Below are positions 1-7,741 of a DNA stretch of 45,133 nucleotides, piece after piece. The translations under genes and the position numbers were made by a program. The stretch comes from Nonomuraea cavernae (GTDB lineage Bacteria > Actinomycetota > Actinomycetes > Streptosporangiales > Streptosporangiaceae): assembly GCF_014646355.1 (NCBI RefSeq), contig NZ_BMNH01000004.1:359099-404231 (forward strand), in the 5' to 3' direction. Position 1 is the first letter of the stretch, and the number at the start of each line of letters is the position of its first letter. The notes under the pieces were generated by a model. It did not search any database. It was given only the letters and a program-made list of their open reading frames with translations, and was not told the origin of the DNA.

Positions 1-1
1 T

Positions 2-235
2 GCGTCCTGGCGGGAGCTGTGCGGCATGCTGGAGTACAAGAGCCGCTGGTACGGGCGACGACTTGTCGTGGTGGACCGCTGGTTTCCCTCCTCCAGGCTG
101 TGCTCTGTGTGCGGGACTCTCCAGCCGTCCATGCCGCTGAACGTCCGGACCTGGGTGTGCGCCTGCGGCGCCTGCCATGACCGGGACGTCAACGCGGCCA
201 AGAACATCCTCGCCGCCGGGCCGGCGGAGAGCTGA
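2..235 (+). CDS. tnpB: TnpB/OrfB RNA-guided nuclease, C-terminal fragment (5' end outside the window)
   Basis: The reading frame is open from base 2 and ends at the TGA at 233-235, so about 77 C-terminal residues are visible. They hold the zinc-finger region with a CSVCG knuckle, a second cysteine cluster VCACGAC, and the HDRDVNAAKNIL motif that carries the last RuvC aspartate. This is the hallmark ending of TnpB (OrfB) proteins of IS200/IS605 elements. In studied members TnpB is a nuclease guided by an omega RNA made from the element's right end. The ATG at base 26 is internal and not the real start. Whether the full gene is intact cannot be seen, but the visible part has no frameshift and keeps its motifs. 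Confidence 0.9.
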   Translation, partial: ASWRELCGMLEYKSRWYGRRLVVVDRWFPSSRLCSVCGTLQPSMPLNVRTWVCACGACHDRDVNAAKNILAAGPAES

Positions 236-361
236 AACGCCTGCGGAGCCGATGTAAGACCTCAAAGGAAGTCCCTTTCCTGGCGGGCGACCGGCTATGA
301 AACAGGAACCCTCACGGGCGACCGTGAGAATCCCCCTCGTTCACGAGGGGGAGAAGGTCAA
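200..361 (+). ncRNA. Probable omega RNA (right-end element RNA) of TnpB
   Basis: In characterised TnpB systems the guide RNA overlaps the 3' end of tnpB, folds into hairpins and ends its scaffold at the element's last bases; the guide is copied from flanking host DNA. Here hairpins at 311-328 and 332-351 and the terminal GGTCAA at 361 match that plan. The predicted guide would start at 362 (GTTCTGGTAGGGCTTCTC). The 5' limit given is a guess. Confidence 0.5.
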
Positions 362-496
362 GTTCTGGTAGGGCTTCTCGCCGCTCACGATCAGGATGAA
401 CGTGCCGGGAACGATCCCGGGTACGACCTTCGCCTCGTCGAAGTCGATGAGCCGCACCGACTGAGGCTGTGGGAGCCTGCCGAAGTCCTGTGCCAT
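341..496 (-). pseudogene. Small gene truncated by the IS element
   Basis: An ATG at 496 follows a good ribosome site (GGAGAGG, read on the minus strand) and opens a frame starting MAQDFGRLPQPQSVRLIDF. The frame runs cleanly to about codon 45 (SGEKPYQNLT), then crosses the predicted IS junction at 361/362 and meets a stop inside the IS hairpin at 341-343. The residues after the junction are IS sequence, so the native 3' end has been displaced or lost. I do not recognise the family with certainty; the visible part looks like a small soluble beta-rich protein. It lies 112 bp downstream of the transpeptidase-like gene on the same strand. Just upstream is an 11-bp palindrome TCACTCAGTGA at 555-565. 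Confidence 0.55.
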
Positions 497-608
497 GGTT
501 GAGCCCCTCTCCGAATGGATGCGCCCGCGCCGGTCACCACCGGTAGCGGAGCTGTCACTCAGTGATGCTACTCTCCGCGGGCTCGAAGCTCTCGGGACCT
601 CGGAGCCG

Positions 609-1928
609 TCACTTCGCGCAGGCTTCGCGGCAGCCGCCGAACCGACCGGCATCCGGCTTCACGAACGCCGTCTCCTCGGTGCCGCGCACCGCCGTGGTCA
701 TGGAGTCCGTCCAGATGTGGGCGGGGATCGAGCTGCCGGGCACGCTGGAGTAGCGGCGGCCGCCGATGGTCACGTCGGTCAGCGGGTGCCGGAAGCCGCC
801 GCGAGGATCACCGACGCCGACCGCCGAGGCCAGAGCCGGGGTGTAGCCCGCGTACCAGGCGGCGGCGTGGGCGTCTACCGTCCCCGGCAGGCCCGCCGCG
901 TCACGGCCGAGGCCCTTGACCGCGTCTCCGGCCGCGTCGGCCAGCACGCCGGTCACCGCGTCGGCGACCGCCGGGTCCAGCACCTGCCGGCAGCGCGGGA
1001 CGAAGGAGCGCGCGGCGCCGGAGCCGTCGCGGATCTCGGTGACCGCCATCGGGGCGCAGTGCCGGCCGCGGGCGGCGAGGGTGGCGTAGGAGATGGCCAC
1101 CGAGACCGGCTCCACCTCGTTGACGCCGAGCGTGAAGGTCGCGTACTCGGCCAGGGGATGGCCGTCGGCCCGGCCGAGGCCGAGCCGCCGCGCCATCCGC
1201 ACCGTCTCGCACAGGCCGACCCTCTCCTCCAGCTTCATGAAGAAGGTGGGGACCGTCTCCCGGGTGCCCGACCGCAGGGTGTGGAACCGGTCGGCTCGCC
1301 GCGGGTCGACGACCCGGTGGGTCGGATCGCCGACCTTCACGTCCTGGCAGTTCCTGAACGCCGCGAAGCCGGGCGTCCGGTACTCACCGGAGACGGCGAA
1401 GCCGTCCTCCGACCGCATGCCGTTCTCGAACGCGGCGGCCAGGGTGTAGGCCATCGCCGTGCTGCCCTGCTGGAGACCGCTCGGGTCGCCGGTGCCCCTG
1501 CTGGTGGCCATGGCCCTGATCTCGCCGCTGCCCGGGACGACCATCGCCTGGCCGGCGACCTGCGGATCGTCGCGGTGGACGTGGTCGTCCACGGCCCGCT
1601 GCGACGCCTCCTGCATCGCCTGGTCGAGCGTCGTCCTGATGGTCAGGCCGCCGCCGGCGAGCAGCCGCTCGTCGTGCGCGCCGACCTCCGTCCGCACCCG
1701 CTGGCAGAAGTAGGGGTATCGGCTGTCCTCACAGCGGTCGGGAAGCTCCTCGACGACCGTCCCCTGGGAGTCCAGCCACACGTTCTTCCGCACCACCAGG
1801 GGCGCGACCGGCAGCCGGTCGCGGACGGGCTTCCCGTCGGCGTCGTCCCACAGCGACGGCGACACCGCGGCCCCCGCGACCACGGCCCCCGCGACCACGG
1901 CCACCGCGACAACGCGTAACCGTTTCAT
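609..1928 (-). CDS. Transpeptidase-fold (penicillin-binding protein-like) protein with degenerate active site
   Basis: The protein has 439 residues and starts with a positively charged, hydrophobic N-terminal signal or anchor. The rest follows the C-terminal half of actinobacterial class A PBPs: YPYFCQRV, GGLTIRTTLD, the serine helix, ERVGLCETVRMARRLG and AWYAGYTP. There is no GT51 transglycosylase domain. The three catalytic motifs are all altered: SxxK reads STAM (Ser156 to Met159), SxN reads TVP (225-227), and KTG reads LPG (347-349), in otherwise well-aligned sequence. Transpeptidation or beta-lactam acylation is therefore unlikely. A structural, scaffold or sensory role at the cell wall is inferred. 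The gene is intact, has coding-like composition, and lies 71 bp downstream of the M19-like gene on the same strand. Confidence 0.82.
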   Translation of the reverse strand: MKRLRVVAVAVVAGAVVAGAAVSPSLWDDADGKPVRDRLPVAPLVVRKNVWLDSQGTVVEELPDRCEDSRYPYFCQRVRTEVGAHDERLLAGGGLTIRTTLDQAMQEASQRAVDDHVHRDDPQVAGQAMVVPGSGEIRAMATSRGTGDPSGLQQGSTAMAYTLAAAFENGMRSEDGFAVSGEYRTPGFAAFRNCQDVKVGDPTHRVVDPRRADRFHTLRSGTRETVPTFFMKLEERVGLCETVRMARRLGLGRADGHPLAEYATFTLGVNEVEPVSVAISYATLAARGRHCAPMAVTEIRDGSGAARSFVPRCRQVLDPAVADAVTGVLADAAGDAVKGLGRDAAGLPGTVDAHAAAWYAGYTPALASAVGVGDPRGGFRHPLTDVTIGGRRYSSVPGSSIPAHIWTDSMTTAVRGTEETAFVKPDAGRFGGCREACAK

Positions 1929-1999
1929 CGGCCCCCTTCGGCGCGCACCGGCTCATGGGCGATCATCCAAGCCCTGCCGGAACCGAACGTCAACCTGGA

Positions 2000-3673
2000 T
2001 CATCCGGCCGTCTCGCCGGCCCGTCGCGCCGCGCGGGCCGTGGCCGCCTCCCAGGTGCGCAGGTAGGATTCGGCGCCGGCCGCCAGGTCCCGCACGAGGT
2101 CCGGGCCCGCGATGATCCGCATGTCCTCGATCCAGTCGGGCACCAGGCCGTAGTTGGCGACCCCGTCGGTGTTGACGTCCCAGACCCGTTGCCCGGTCCG
2201 CTGCCGGTCCAGGGTCACGCTTCCGTCGAAGGAGGCGAACGGGTACGTGACCGGGTCGGCGGAGTTGCCGGCGCGAGGGCCGGGCAGTTGGCCCATGCCG
2301 TTGACGTCCAGGCCGTAGCCGTACCCGGTGATCTGGCGCGCCTGCCTGAGCGGCTCGGTGCGGCGCCACTCGGCGACGAAGTGCGACGCGTCATGCCCGT
2401 ACTGCGTGATCATGCCACCGAGGGCGTAGATCCGGTCGAAGTAGCCCGGGTCGGTCCAGCTGTGGGAGGAGATCACGCCGGGGTAGCCGGCGGCTTCGAG
2501 GATGCCGAGCGTGCGGTCGGCGGCCTTCACGCTCATGTGGTCGACCTCCACGAGCATGCCCCGTCGCATCAGCCCCTGGACCATGTACTCGCCGAGGGAG
2601 GTCAGGCCCTTGGTGTTGCAGTGGGGAGCGGGGGGATAGACCGGCAGCGAGATGCCGGGGGGCAGCAGTCCCGCGAGCTGGTCGGGCAGGATTCCGCCGG
2701 GTTCGATCGGGTTGTCGTGATAGGGCCCGGTGCAGGTGCGCGCCTTCCAGAAGGAGCCGCCGCTGAGGAAGTTGCCCAGGTTGACGATGGCACCCTGGGT
2801 GCCGGAGTCGAAGCGGACCCCGCACAGGGCGTTGTCGTACTTGTGGCAGACGAACATGCTGCGGACGCCGAGCTCGTACATCTCGTCCAGGCCGCGGTCG
2901 ATCTGCCCCTTGGTGCAGTGCGGGATGCCGAGGGTCTGGCGGCAGCCGAACGGCTCGGAGGTCTCGATCCCGAGGACGACGGCGAGTTTGCCGGATTCGG
3001 CCGTGCGCCTGGCCTCGGCCGCGTCGCGCACGATCCGGAACCAGCCCAGGCCGGGACCGCCGTGCTCGGCGTCGATGTGGTCCTGCATTTCGCGGGCCCG
3101 CTGAGCCTGGAGCCTGATCGAGCTCATCTCGTCGCAGGAGTTCTTCTTGAGCGGGTAGATCGCGCACAGCTGGCGGTTGGCCACCAGGTGGTTGACCATG
3201 ATCCGCAGCCCGCCCCGCCAGGCCCGCTCCACCCATGTGTAGTAGGCCTGCTGGTGGGTGAGCGAGTCGTGCGCCGGCCAGTCGCGGAAGGTGGGCCAGC
3301 CCACCGGGTCGTGGGTGCCGGTCGGCGAGCCGGTGCGGGTGAAGTTCTCGAACCAGGCCAGTTCGCCGTTGGGGTGGTGGTCGGCGCAGTCCGTCAGGGC
3401 CTTGGCGATGCCCTCGGCGTGGAACGGCCTGCCGCACATCAGGCTGCCGCCGAACGCCTCGTAGGAGAACAGGTGGCTGTGCGCGTCGACGAACCCGCGG
3501 ACGTCGCCGCCGGCGGTCGCACCGGCCTGCGGCGGGGTCGCCGCGACGGCCTTCGGCGGGGCCGCCGCGACGGTTTCCGCCTGCGAGGCCAGCGAGACCA
3601 GCGAGGCGGACAGGATGAGGACGACGGCGACCGCCTGACGGGCGAGGCGGTGGGCGAGGGAGCGGGGAGACAT
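2000..3673 (-). CDS. Secreted M19-type dipeptidase-like amidohydrolase
   Basis: The chosen ATG at 3673 gives 557 residues starting MSPRSLAHRLARQAVAVVL, a typical Sec signal peptide; a longer upstream frame lacks a ribosome site. The mature part has amidohydrolase/renal-dipeptidase landmarks in order: FVDAHSHLF (HxH where M19 enzymes usually have HxD), GIETSEPFG (metal-bridging Glu), VEVDHMS and ISSHSW (two His), and GLDVNGMG (late Asp). M19 enzymes are zinc dipeptidases. The HxH change and long inserts mean the substrate here is open. About ten cysteines, unusual for a cytoplasmic protein, suggest disulfides and fit secretion. It is followed on the same strand by the degenerate PBP gene. Confidence 0.75.
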   Translation of the reverse strand: MSPRSLAHRLARQAVAVVLILSASLVSLASQAETVAAAPPKAVAATPPQAGATAGGDVRGFVDAHSHLFSYEAFGGSLMCGRPFHAEGIAKALTDCADHHPNGELAWFENFTRTGSPTGTHDPVGWPTFRDWPAHDSLTHQQAYYTWVERAWRGGLRIMVNHLVANRQLCAIYPLKKNSCDEMSSIRLQAQRAREMQDHIDAEHGGPGLGWFRIVRDAAEARRTAESGKLAVVLGIETSEPFGCRQTLGIPHCTKGQIDRGLDEMYELGVRSMFVCHKYDNALCGVRFDSGTQGAIVNLGNFLSGGSFWKARTCTGPYHDNPIEPGGILPDQLAGLLPPGISLPVYPPAPHCNTKGLTSLGEYMVQGLMRRGMLVEVDHMSVKAADRTLGILEAAGYPGVISSHSWTDPGYFDRIYALGGMITQYGHDASHFVAEWRRTEPLRQARQITGYGYGLDVNGMGQLPGPRAGNSADPVTYPFASFDGSVTLDRQRTGQRVWDVNTDGVANYGLVPDWIEDMRIIAGPDLVRDLAAGAESYLRTWEAATARAARRAGETAG

Positions 3674-3818
3674 CACGGACACCTCACACAGGACGGGGGT
3701 ACCGGATCCATCGCCAGCATCCGCCCCCGCCGGCCCCCCTACAAGGCCCAAACATGAGGGCATCTCATCAATCTTGCTGAATCAGGCGCTCGGGCTGGGG
3801 CTCCGTGATCGACCCGCG

Positions 3819-4871
3819 TCACGCTCCCCGGTGTCCGGGCCGCCCGCCCGACGTGGCCGACGCGGGGGCGGTCGATCCTCGTACGACCAGCTCGGTGGCG
3901 AGCTCGACGTGATGGGAGTCGACCTGCTCGCCGGCCGCCAGCCGCATCGCGGTGCGCAGGGCGACCCGGCCCATCTCCCGCAGGGGCTGGCGGACCGTGG
4001 TCAGGGGCGGCGAGGCCATCCGGGCGATCTGGGTGTCGTCGAAGCCCACGAGGCTGAGGTCCTCGGGGATGCGCAGGCCGCGCGCCCGGGCCGCCTCGAT
4101 GACGCCGAGGGCGGTCTCGTCACTGCCCGCGAAGATCGCCGTCGGCGCCTCGGGCAGGTCGAGCAGGGTGGCGCCGCCCGCCACGCCGTCGGGGTAGCGG
4201 AAGTGCCCCGTCTGCACGTAGCCCGGCGGCACGGGCACCCCCTCGGACTCCATGGCGGCGCGGTAGCCGTGCAGGCGGGCCTGGTTACAGGCGGCCGTCG
4301 CCGGGCCGCCGATGTAGGCGATGCGCCGGTGCCCGAGGGAGAGCAGGTGGTGGGTCGCGGCCAGGCCGCCGGCGAAGTTGGTCGAGCCGACGCTGGTCAC
4401 GCGGGCGCGCGGCAGGTTGAGCGGGTCGATCACGACCAGCGGCAGCCGGGCCCGGGACAGGGCGGCCAACTGGCCCGAGGTCAGCTCGCTGGTGACCGCG
4501 ATCAGCGCCTGACGACCGGCGGCGACCAGGTCGCGGGCCCAGGCGGCGGTGCGGTCGGTGTCCTTGCGGATGCTGACCACGACCCCGACGCCGACCTCGG
4601 CGCCGGCCTCCACCGCACCCTGGATGATCTCGGAGGAGTAGGCGTTGAGGTCGGTGTCGAACTGCACCTCGATCGTGGCGGACGGCGTGGCCTCGGCCCG
4701 GCGCGGTGACGGCGCGACGTAGTCGTGCTGCCGCAGCAGCGACTGCACCAGCGAGCGGGTCGCCGGCGCGACGTCGCTGCGGCCGTTGAGCACCTTGGAG
4801 ACGGTCGCGACGGACACCCCGGCCGAGGCAGCGACGGTGGCCAGCGTGGTGCGTCTAGGACTGACCTGCAT
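3819..4871 (-). CDS. LacI-family transcriptional regulator
   Basis: This 350-residue protein has an N-terminal LacI helix-turn-helix (about residues 8-28: TLATVAASAGVSVATVSKVL, then the hinge-helix region) and a periplasmic-binding-protein-like sensor domain. The sensor domain contains GHRRIAYIGG, FAGSDETALGV, LSLVGFDD and PLTTVRQP, all classic LacI/GalR landmarks. The ATG at 4871 follows AGGAGGGAAGAG, a strong ribosome site, and overlaps the end of the GH3 gene by 17 bp, so the two are probably co-transcribed and translationally coupled. It most likely represses the GH3 gene and the divergent sugar transporter through the TTTCG-type sites at 7422-7439 and 7606-7622. The effector sugar cannot be read from the sequence. 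Confidence 0.93.
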   Translation of the reverse strand: MQVSPRRTTLATVAASAGVSVATVSKVLNGRSDVAPATRSLVQSLLRQHDYVAPSPRRAEATPSATIEVQFDTDLNAYSSEIIQGAVEAGAEVGVGVVVSIRKDTDRTAAWARDLVAAGRQALIAVTSELTSGQLAALSRARLPLVVIDPLNLPRARVTSVGSTNFAGGLAATHHLLSLGHRRIAYIGGPATAACNQARLHGYRAAMESEGVPVPPGYVQTGHFRYPDGVAGGATLLDLPEAPTAIFAGSDETALGVIEAARARGLRIPEDLSLVGFDDTQIARMASPPLTTVRQPLREMGRVALRTAMRLAAGEQVDSHHVELATELVVRGSTAPASATSGGRPGHRGA

Positions 4872-7389
4872 CTCTTCCCTCCTGTCGCCGGGCGGCGGAA
4901 CCCGGCGACGAACCCACGTACACGGGCGTGACGAGCCGCCGGCCGTGGCCGACGACCCGCGTCGGGCCGGTCAGCCGGATGCCGGCGCGGCAGGGCAGGT
5001 CGGCCGCGGACGTGCCGACGAGTATGTCGAGGTCGCCCGGCTCGACGATCCGGCGCAGGTCGCGGCCGGTGAAGGCGGTGCGGTCGGCGTGGACGCGGAA
5101 GCTCACCTCGGTGCTCGCGCCGGGCTCCAGCCGGACCCTCGCGAAGCCGGTCAGCTGCCTCACCGGCCGGGTGACCTGGGCGAGGACGTCGCGCAGGTAG
5201 AGCTGGACGACCTCCTCACCCGCTCTGCCGCCGGTGTTGCGGACGCGGACCGACACGGTGAACTCGCCGTCGGTGGGCACCTCGGTGTCGCTGACGCGCA
5301 GGTCGCCGACGTCGAAGGTGGTGTAGGAGGCGCCGTGGCCGAACGGGAACAGGGGGGTCGGGTCGAGGTTGCTGATGCCCTGGCTGTCGGTGCCGAGTGG
5401 CGGCTGCAGATAGGTGCCCGGCTGGCCGCCCGGCCGGCGGGGGATTTGCACGGGCAGCTTGCCTGCGGGCTGGACACGTCCGGAAAGTATACCGGCGATC
5501 GCCCCTCCGCCCTCCTCACCAGGCATGAACGCCTGCACGAGCGCCGCGGCCCGGGCGTGTGTGTCGCCCATCGCGTACGGGCGGCCCGAGACGACGACCA
5601 CGACGAGCGGCGTGCCCGTGGCGGCGAGGGCGGCCAGCAGGTCCTCCTGCGCCCCGGGCAGCCGGAGGTGCTCGGCGTCGCAGCCCTCACCCGAGGTCCC
5701 CTGCCCGAACATGCCCGCGAGGTCGCCCACGACGGCGACGCACACGTCCGCGTCGCGGGCCGCGTCCGTCGCGGCGGCGAAGCCCGAGCGGTCGTCGTCC
5801 CGGATGTCGCAGCCCCGTTCGTGGACGATCTCGGTGCCGGGCAGCTCGGCCCGCAGGGCGTCGAGGACGCTGGGCGCGTCGATGCCGAGCCCGAGGCCGG
5901 GGTGGCGGGGCAGCACGTGGTTGGGGAAGGCGTAGCAGCCCATGAAGGTGCGCGGCTCGGCCGCGCCGGGACCGACCACGGCGACCCGGCGCGGAGCCGG
6001 GCGGCCCTCCCCGAGCAGGGGCAACGCCGTGCCGGCGTCGAGCAGGACGACGGAGCGCTCGGCCAGTTCGCGGGCCAGCGCGCGGTTGGCCGGCGAGTCG
6101 AGGTCCACCTCGCCGGCCGCGGCGACCGAGCCCTCGGGGGTCCAGTCCCGGTCGAGCAGGCCGAGCTGCGCCTTCTGGGTGAGCAGGCGGCGCGCCGCCC
6201 GGTCCACCAGGGACTCCGGCAGTTCGCCCCGGCGTACCCGCTCGGCCAGGTGCCGGCCGAAGCCGCGGGTGTCGGGGAGCTCCACGTCGAGGCCCGCGGT
6301 GAGCGCCTGGACGCCGGCGTCCTCCGTGTCCGCGGCGACCCCGTGCGTCGTCGCGAGGAACGGCACCGCCCAGTAGTCGGAGACGACGGTGCCGGTGAAC
6401 CCCCACTCCTCGCGCAGCAGGTCGGTCAGCAGCCAGGAGTCGATGGCGGCCGGGACGCCGTCCACGTCGGAGTAGGAGTTCATCACCGAGCGAGCCCCGG
6501 CCTCGGTGATGGCCGTCTCGAACGGCGGCAGGATCAGGTCCATCAGCTCGCGCCGTCCCATCGGGACGGGGCCGTGGTTGCGGGCCGCGCGCGAGGCGGA
6601 GTAGCCGGCGAGGTGCTTGAGGGTGGCGATGATCCCGGCGCTCTCCAGCCCCCGGACGTAGGCCGCGCCGAGCATCGTGACGAGGTACGGATCCTCGCCC
6701 ATGGTCTCCTCGACCCTGCCCCAGCGGTAGTCGCGGACCACGTCCAGCACCGGGGACAGGCCCTGGTGCACGCCCACCGCGCGCATGTCGCGGCCGATGG
6801 CGGAGGCCATCCGCTCCACCAGCTCGGGGTCGAACGTCGCGCCCCAGGCGATGGCCGCGGGATAGACGGTCGCGCCGTAGGTGGTGAAGCCGGTGAGGCA
6901 CTCCTCGTGGGCGAGCGCGGGGATGCCGAGCCGGGAGCCCTCGATGACCGAGCGCTGGAGCCGGACCAGCTCCGCGGCGCCCTCCGACACGGTCACCGGC
7001 CTGCTGCCGAACACGCGGGTCAGGTGGCCGAGCCCGTGGCGGACGGCCTCCTCGAAGGGGAGCGCCCCGAATGCCCCGAAGGTGTCCTGCGCCGGCGCCA
7101 CGCTCGGCGTCCCATCGGCCTCGGAGCCGGTGCCGTCAAGTCCCGTGCCGTCAAGTCCCGTGCCGTCAGGTCCGGGGCTGTCAGCTCCGGGGCCGTCAAG
7201 GGAGGCATCGGCCGGTCCGTCGCCGGCCTGCGTGTGGTTGCCCACCCACAGGCTGCCGAGCTGGGCGACCTTCTCCTCCAGCGTCATCTCCGCCAGCAGG
7301 GCCTCCACCCGGTCGGCCACGGGAAGCGCCGGGTCCTGCCAAGGGCGTAGGTCCTGTCCCGCGGCGGGGATCCGATCGAGCGCCGTCAT
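4855..7389 (-). CDS. Glycoside hydrolase family 3 beta-glucosidase/beta-xylosidase
   Basis: The 844-residue protein has the GH3 architecture: N-terminal TIM barrel (MTLEEKVAQL, MGEDPYL, LKHLAGYS, MNSYSDVDGVPA), catalytic nucleophile Asp338 in VVSDYW, the second alpha/beta domain (VAVVGPGA), and a C-terminal fibronectin-III-like domain (FPFGHGASYTTF, VRNTGGRAGEEVVQLYL). No signal peptide is visible, so it likely acts in the cytoplasm on imported oligosaccharides. The ATG at 7389 has AAGGAGA at good spacing. An in-frame stretch of five-residue GTGLD-like repeats (residues about 64-88) enlarges a loop near the N-terminus and is absent from typical family members. It diverges from the transporter genes and overlaps lacI downstream. 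Glucosidase versus xylosidase specificity is not resolved. Confidence 0.92.
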   Translation of the reverse strand: MTALDRIPAAGQDLRPWQDPALPVADRVEALLAEMTLEEKVAQLGSLWVGNHTQAGDGPADASLDGPGADSPGPDGTGLDGTGLDGTGSEADGTPSVAPAQDTFGAFGALPFEEAVRHGLGHLTRVFGSRPVTVSEGAAELVRLQRSVIEGSRLGIPALAHEECLTGFTTYGATVYPAAIAWGATFDPELVERMASAIGRDMRAVGVHQGLSPVLDVVRDYRWGRVEETMGEDPYLVTMLGAAYVRGLESAGIIATLKHLAGYSASRAARNHGPVPMGRRELMDLILPPFETAITEAGARSVMNSYSDVDGVPAAIDSWLLTDLLREEWGFTGTVVSDYWAVPFLATTHGVAADTEDAGVQALTAGLDVELPDTRGFGRHLAERVRRGELPESLVDRAARRLLTQKAQLGLLDRDWTPEGSVAAAGEVDLDSPANRALARELAERSVVLLDAGTALPLLGEGRPAPRRVAVVGPGAAEPRTFMGCYAFPNHVLPRHPGLGLGIDAPSVLDALRAELPGTEIVHERGCDIRDDDRSGFAAATDAARDADVCVAVVGDLAGMFGQGTSGEGCDAEHLRLPGAQEDLLAALAATGTPLVVVVVSGRPYAMGDTHARAAALVQAFMPGEEGGGAIAGILSGRVQPAGKLPVQIPRRPGGQPGTYLQPPLGTDSQGISNLDPTPLFPFGHGASYTTFDVGDLRVSDTEVPTDGEFTVSVRVRNTGGRAGEEVVQLYLRDVLAQVTRPVRQLTGFARVRLEPGASTEVSFRVHADRTAFTGRDLRRIVEPGDLDILVGTSAADLPCRAGIRLTGPTRVVGHGRRLVTPVYVGSSPGSAARRQEGRDAGQS
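7126..7200. repeat. 15-bp tandem repeat (five copies) inside the GH3 gene
   Basis: Five consecutive 15-base units, with core GTCCCGTGCCGTCAA and a few substitutions, lie in frame. On the minus strand they encode a Gly/Asp/Pro/Thr-rich pentapeptide repeat (GTGLD, GTGLD, SPGPD). A multiple-of-three unit keeps the frame open when copy number changes. Confidence 0.9.
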
Positions 7390-7421
7390 TGTTGGTCTCC
7401 TTAGCAGACGGTTCCTGACAC

Positions 7422-7439
7422 ATGTTTCGCAATGTTTCG
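7422..7439. promoter_or_regulatory. Candidate LacI-family operator, GH3 side
   Basis: ATGTTTCG is repeated directly with a 10-bp period (7422-7429 and 7432-7439), about 30 bp upstream of the GH3 start codon. The same TTTCG pair recurs at 7606-7622 near the divergent transporter promoter. Regulation by the neighbouring LacI protein is inferred. Confidence 0.4.
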
Positions 7440-7559
7440 GCGCTGTCGGGTGGCCTGGCCGAAGGACTGTCCCTGGCCTGGATAACCAGCTAAGCGCCCA
7501 TGCGAGGGTACCTCAACGACCTGCCCTGCGCCGAGCCGAATTCGTGTCCCCGCAGGGGG

Positions 7560-7588
7560 TTGACAGGCCAAGGGCCGAAATCTAGATT
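7560..7588 (+). promoter_or_regulatory. Sigma-70-type promoter of the sugar transporter operon
   Basis: TTGACA at 7560-7565 is a perfect -35 box, and TAGATT at 7583-7588 fits the -10 consensus with a 17-bp spacer. Transcription would start near 7595, about 147 bases before the binding-protein start codon. The TTTCG pair at 7606-7622 lies just downstream, where a bound repressor would block clearance. Confidence 0.6.
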
Positions 7589-7605
7589 GACGTGCCGCGC
7601 GGTCA

Positions 7606-7622
7606 TTTCGGAAAAGTTTCGA
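7606..7622. promoter_or_regulatory. Candidate LacI-family operator, transporter side
   Basis: TTTCG occurs at 7606-7610 and again at 7617-7621, spaced one helical turn apart and separated by GAAAAG, which also makes a partial inverted repeat (TTTC-G-GAAA). It sits just after the predicted transcription start of the transporter operon. Confidence 0.45.
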
Positions 7623-7741
7623 GACCTGCTCAGACGATGGGAGGAACGGCATCGGGGGGTGCTGACCCATGACCGCCGGCCACCGCAACCGATGATCAAC
7701 GCGCCGCGGCCCGCCCCCGGCATTCGAGTACGGAGATCAGC

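Larger units (their letters stand above)
1..361 (+). mobile_element. Right-hand part of an IS200/IS605 (IS1341-type) element
   Basis: The window opens inside a TnpB gene. After its stop codon the DNA carries two hairpins in a row: CTCACGG/CCGTGAG with a GCGA loop at 311-328, and CCCCCTCG/CGAGGGGG with a TTCA loop at 332-351. These are followed by AGAAGGTCAA ending at 361. This layout (tnpB 3' end, subterminal hairpin, terminal TCAA) is the usual right end of IS605-superfamily elements, which have no terminal inverted repeats. The left end and any tnpA lie outside the window. The exact junction at 361/362 is inferred from the known pattern. Confidence 0.7.

Noticed and set aside
495..1919. Long plus-strand open frame opposite the transpeptidase-like gene
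   Set aside because: Arg/Gly/Ala/His-rich noise typical of antisense frames in high-GC DNA; the minus frame shows real PBP landmarks.
1955..3757. 600-codon plus-strand frame opposite the M19-like gene
   Set aside because: Low-complexity composition and no family signs; the minus strand has metal-binding motifs and a signal peptide.
4786..7350. 854-codon plus-strand frame opposite the GH3 gene
   Set aside because: Mirror of a conserved GH3 gene; composition is antisense-like.
7579..7588. AATCTAGATT palindrome as an operator
   Set aside because: It coincides with the -10 region and is short; the TTTCG pairs are better operator candidates.
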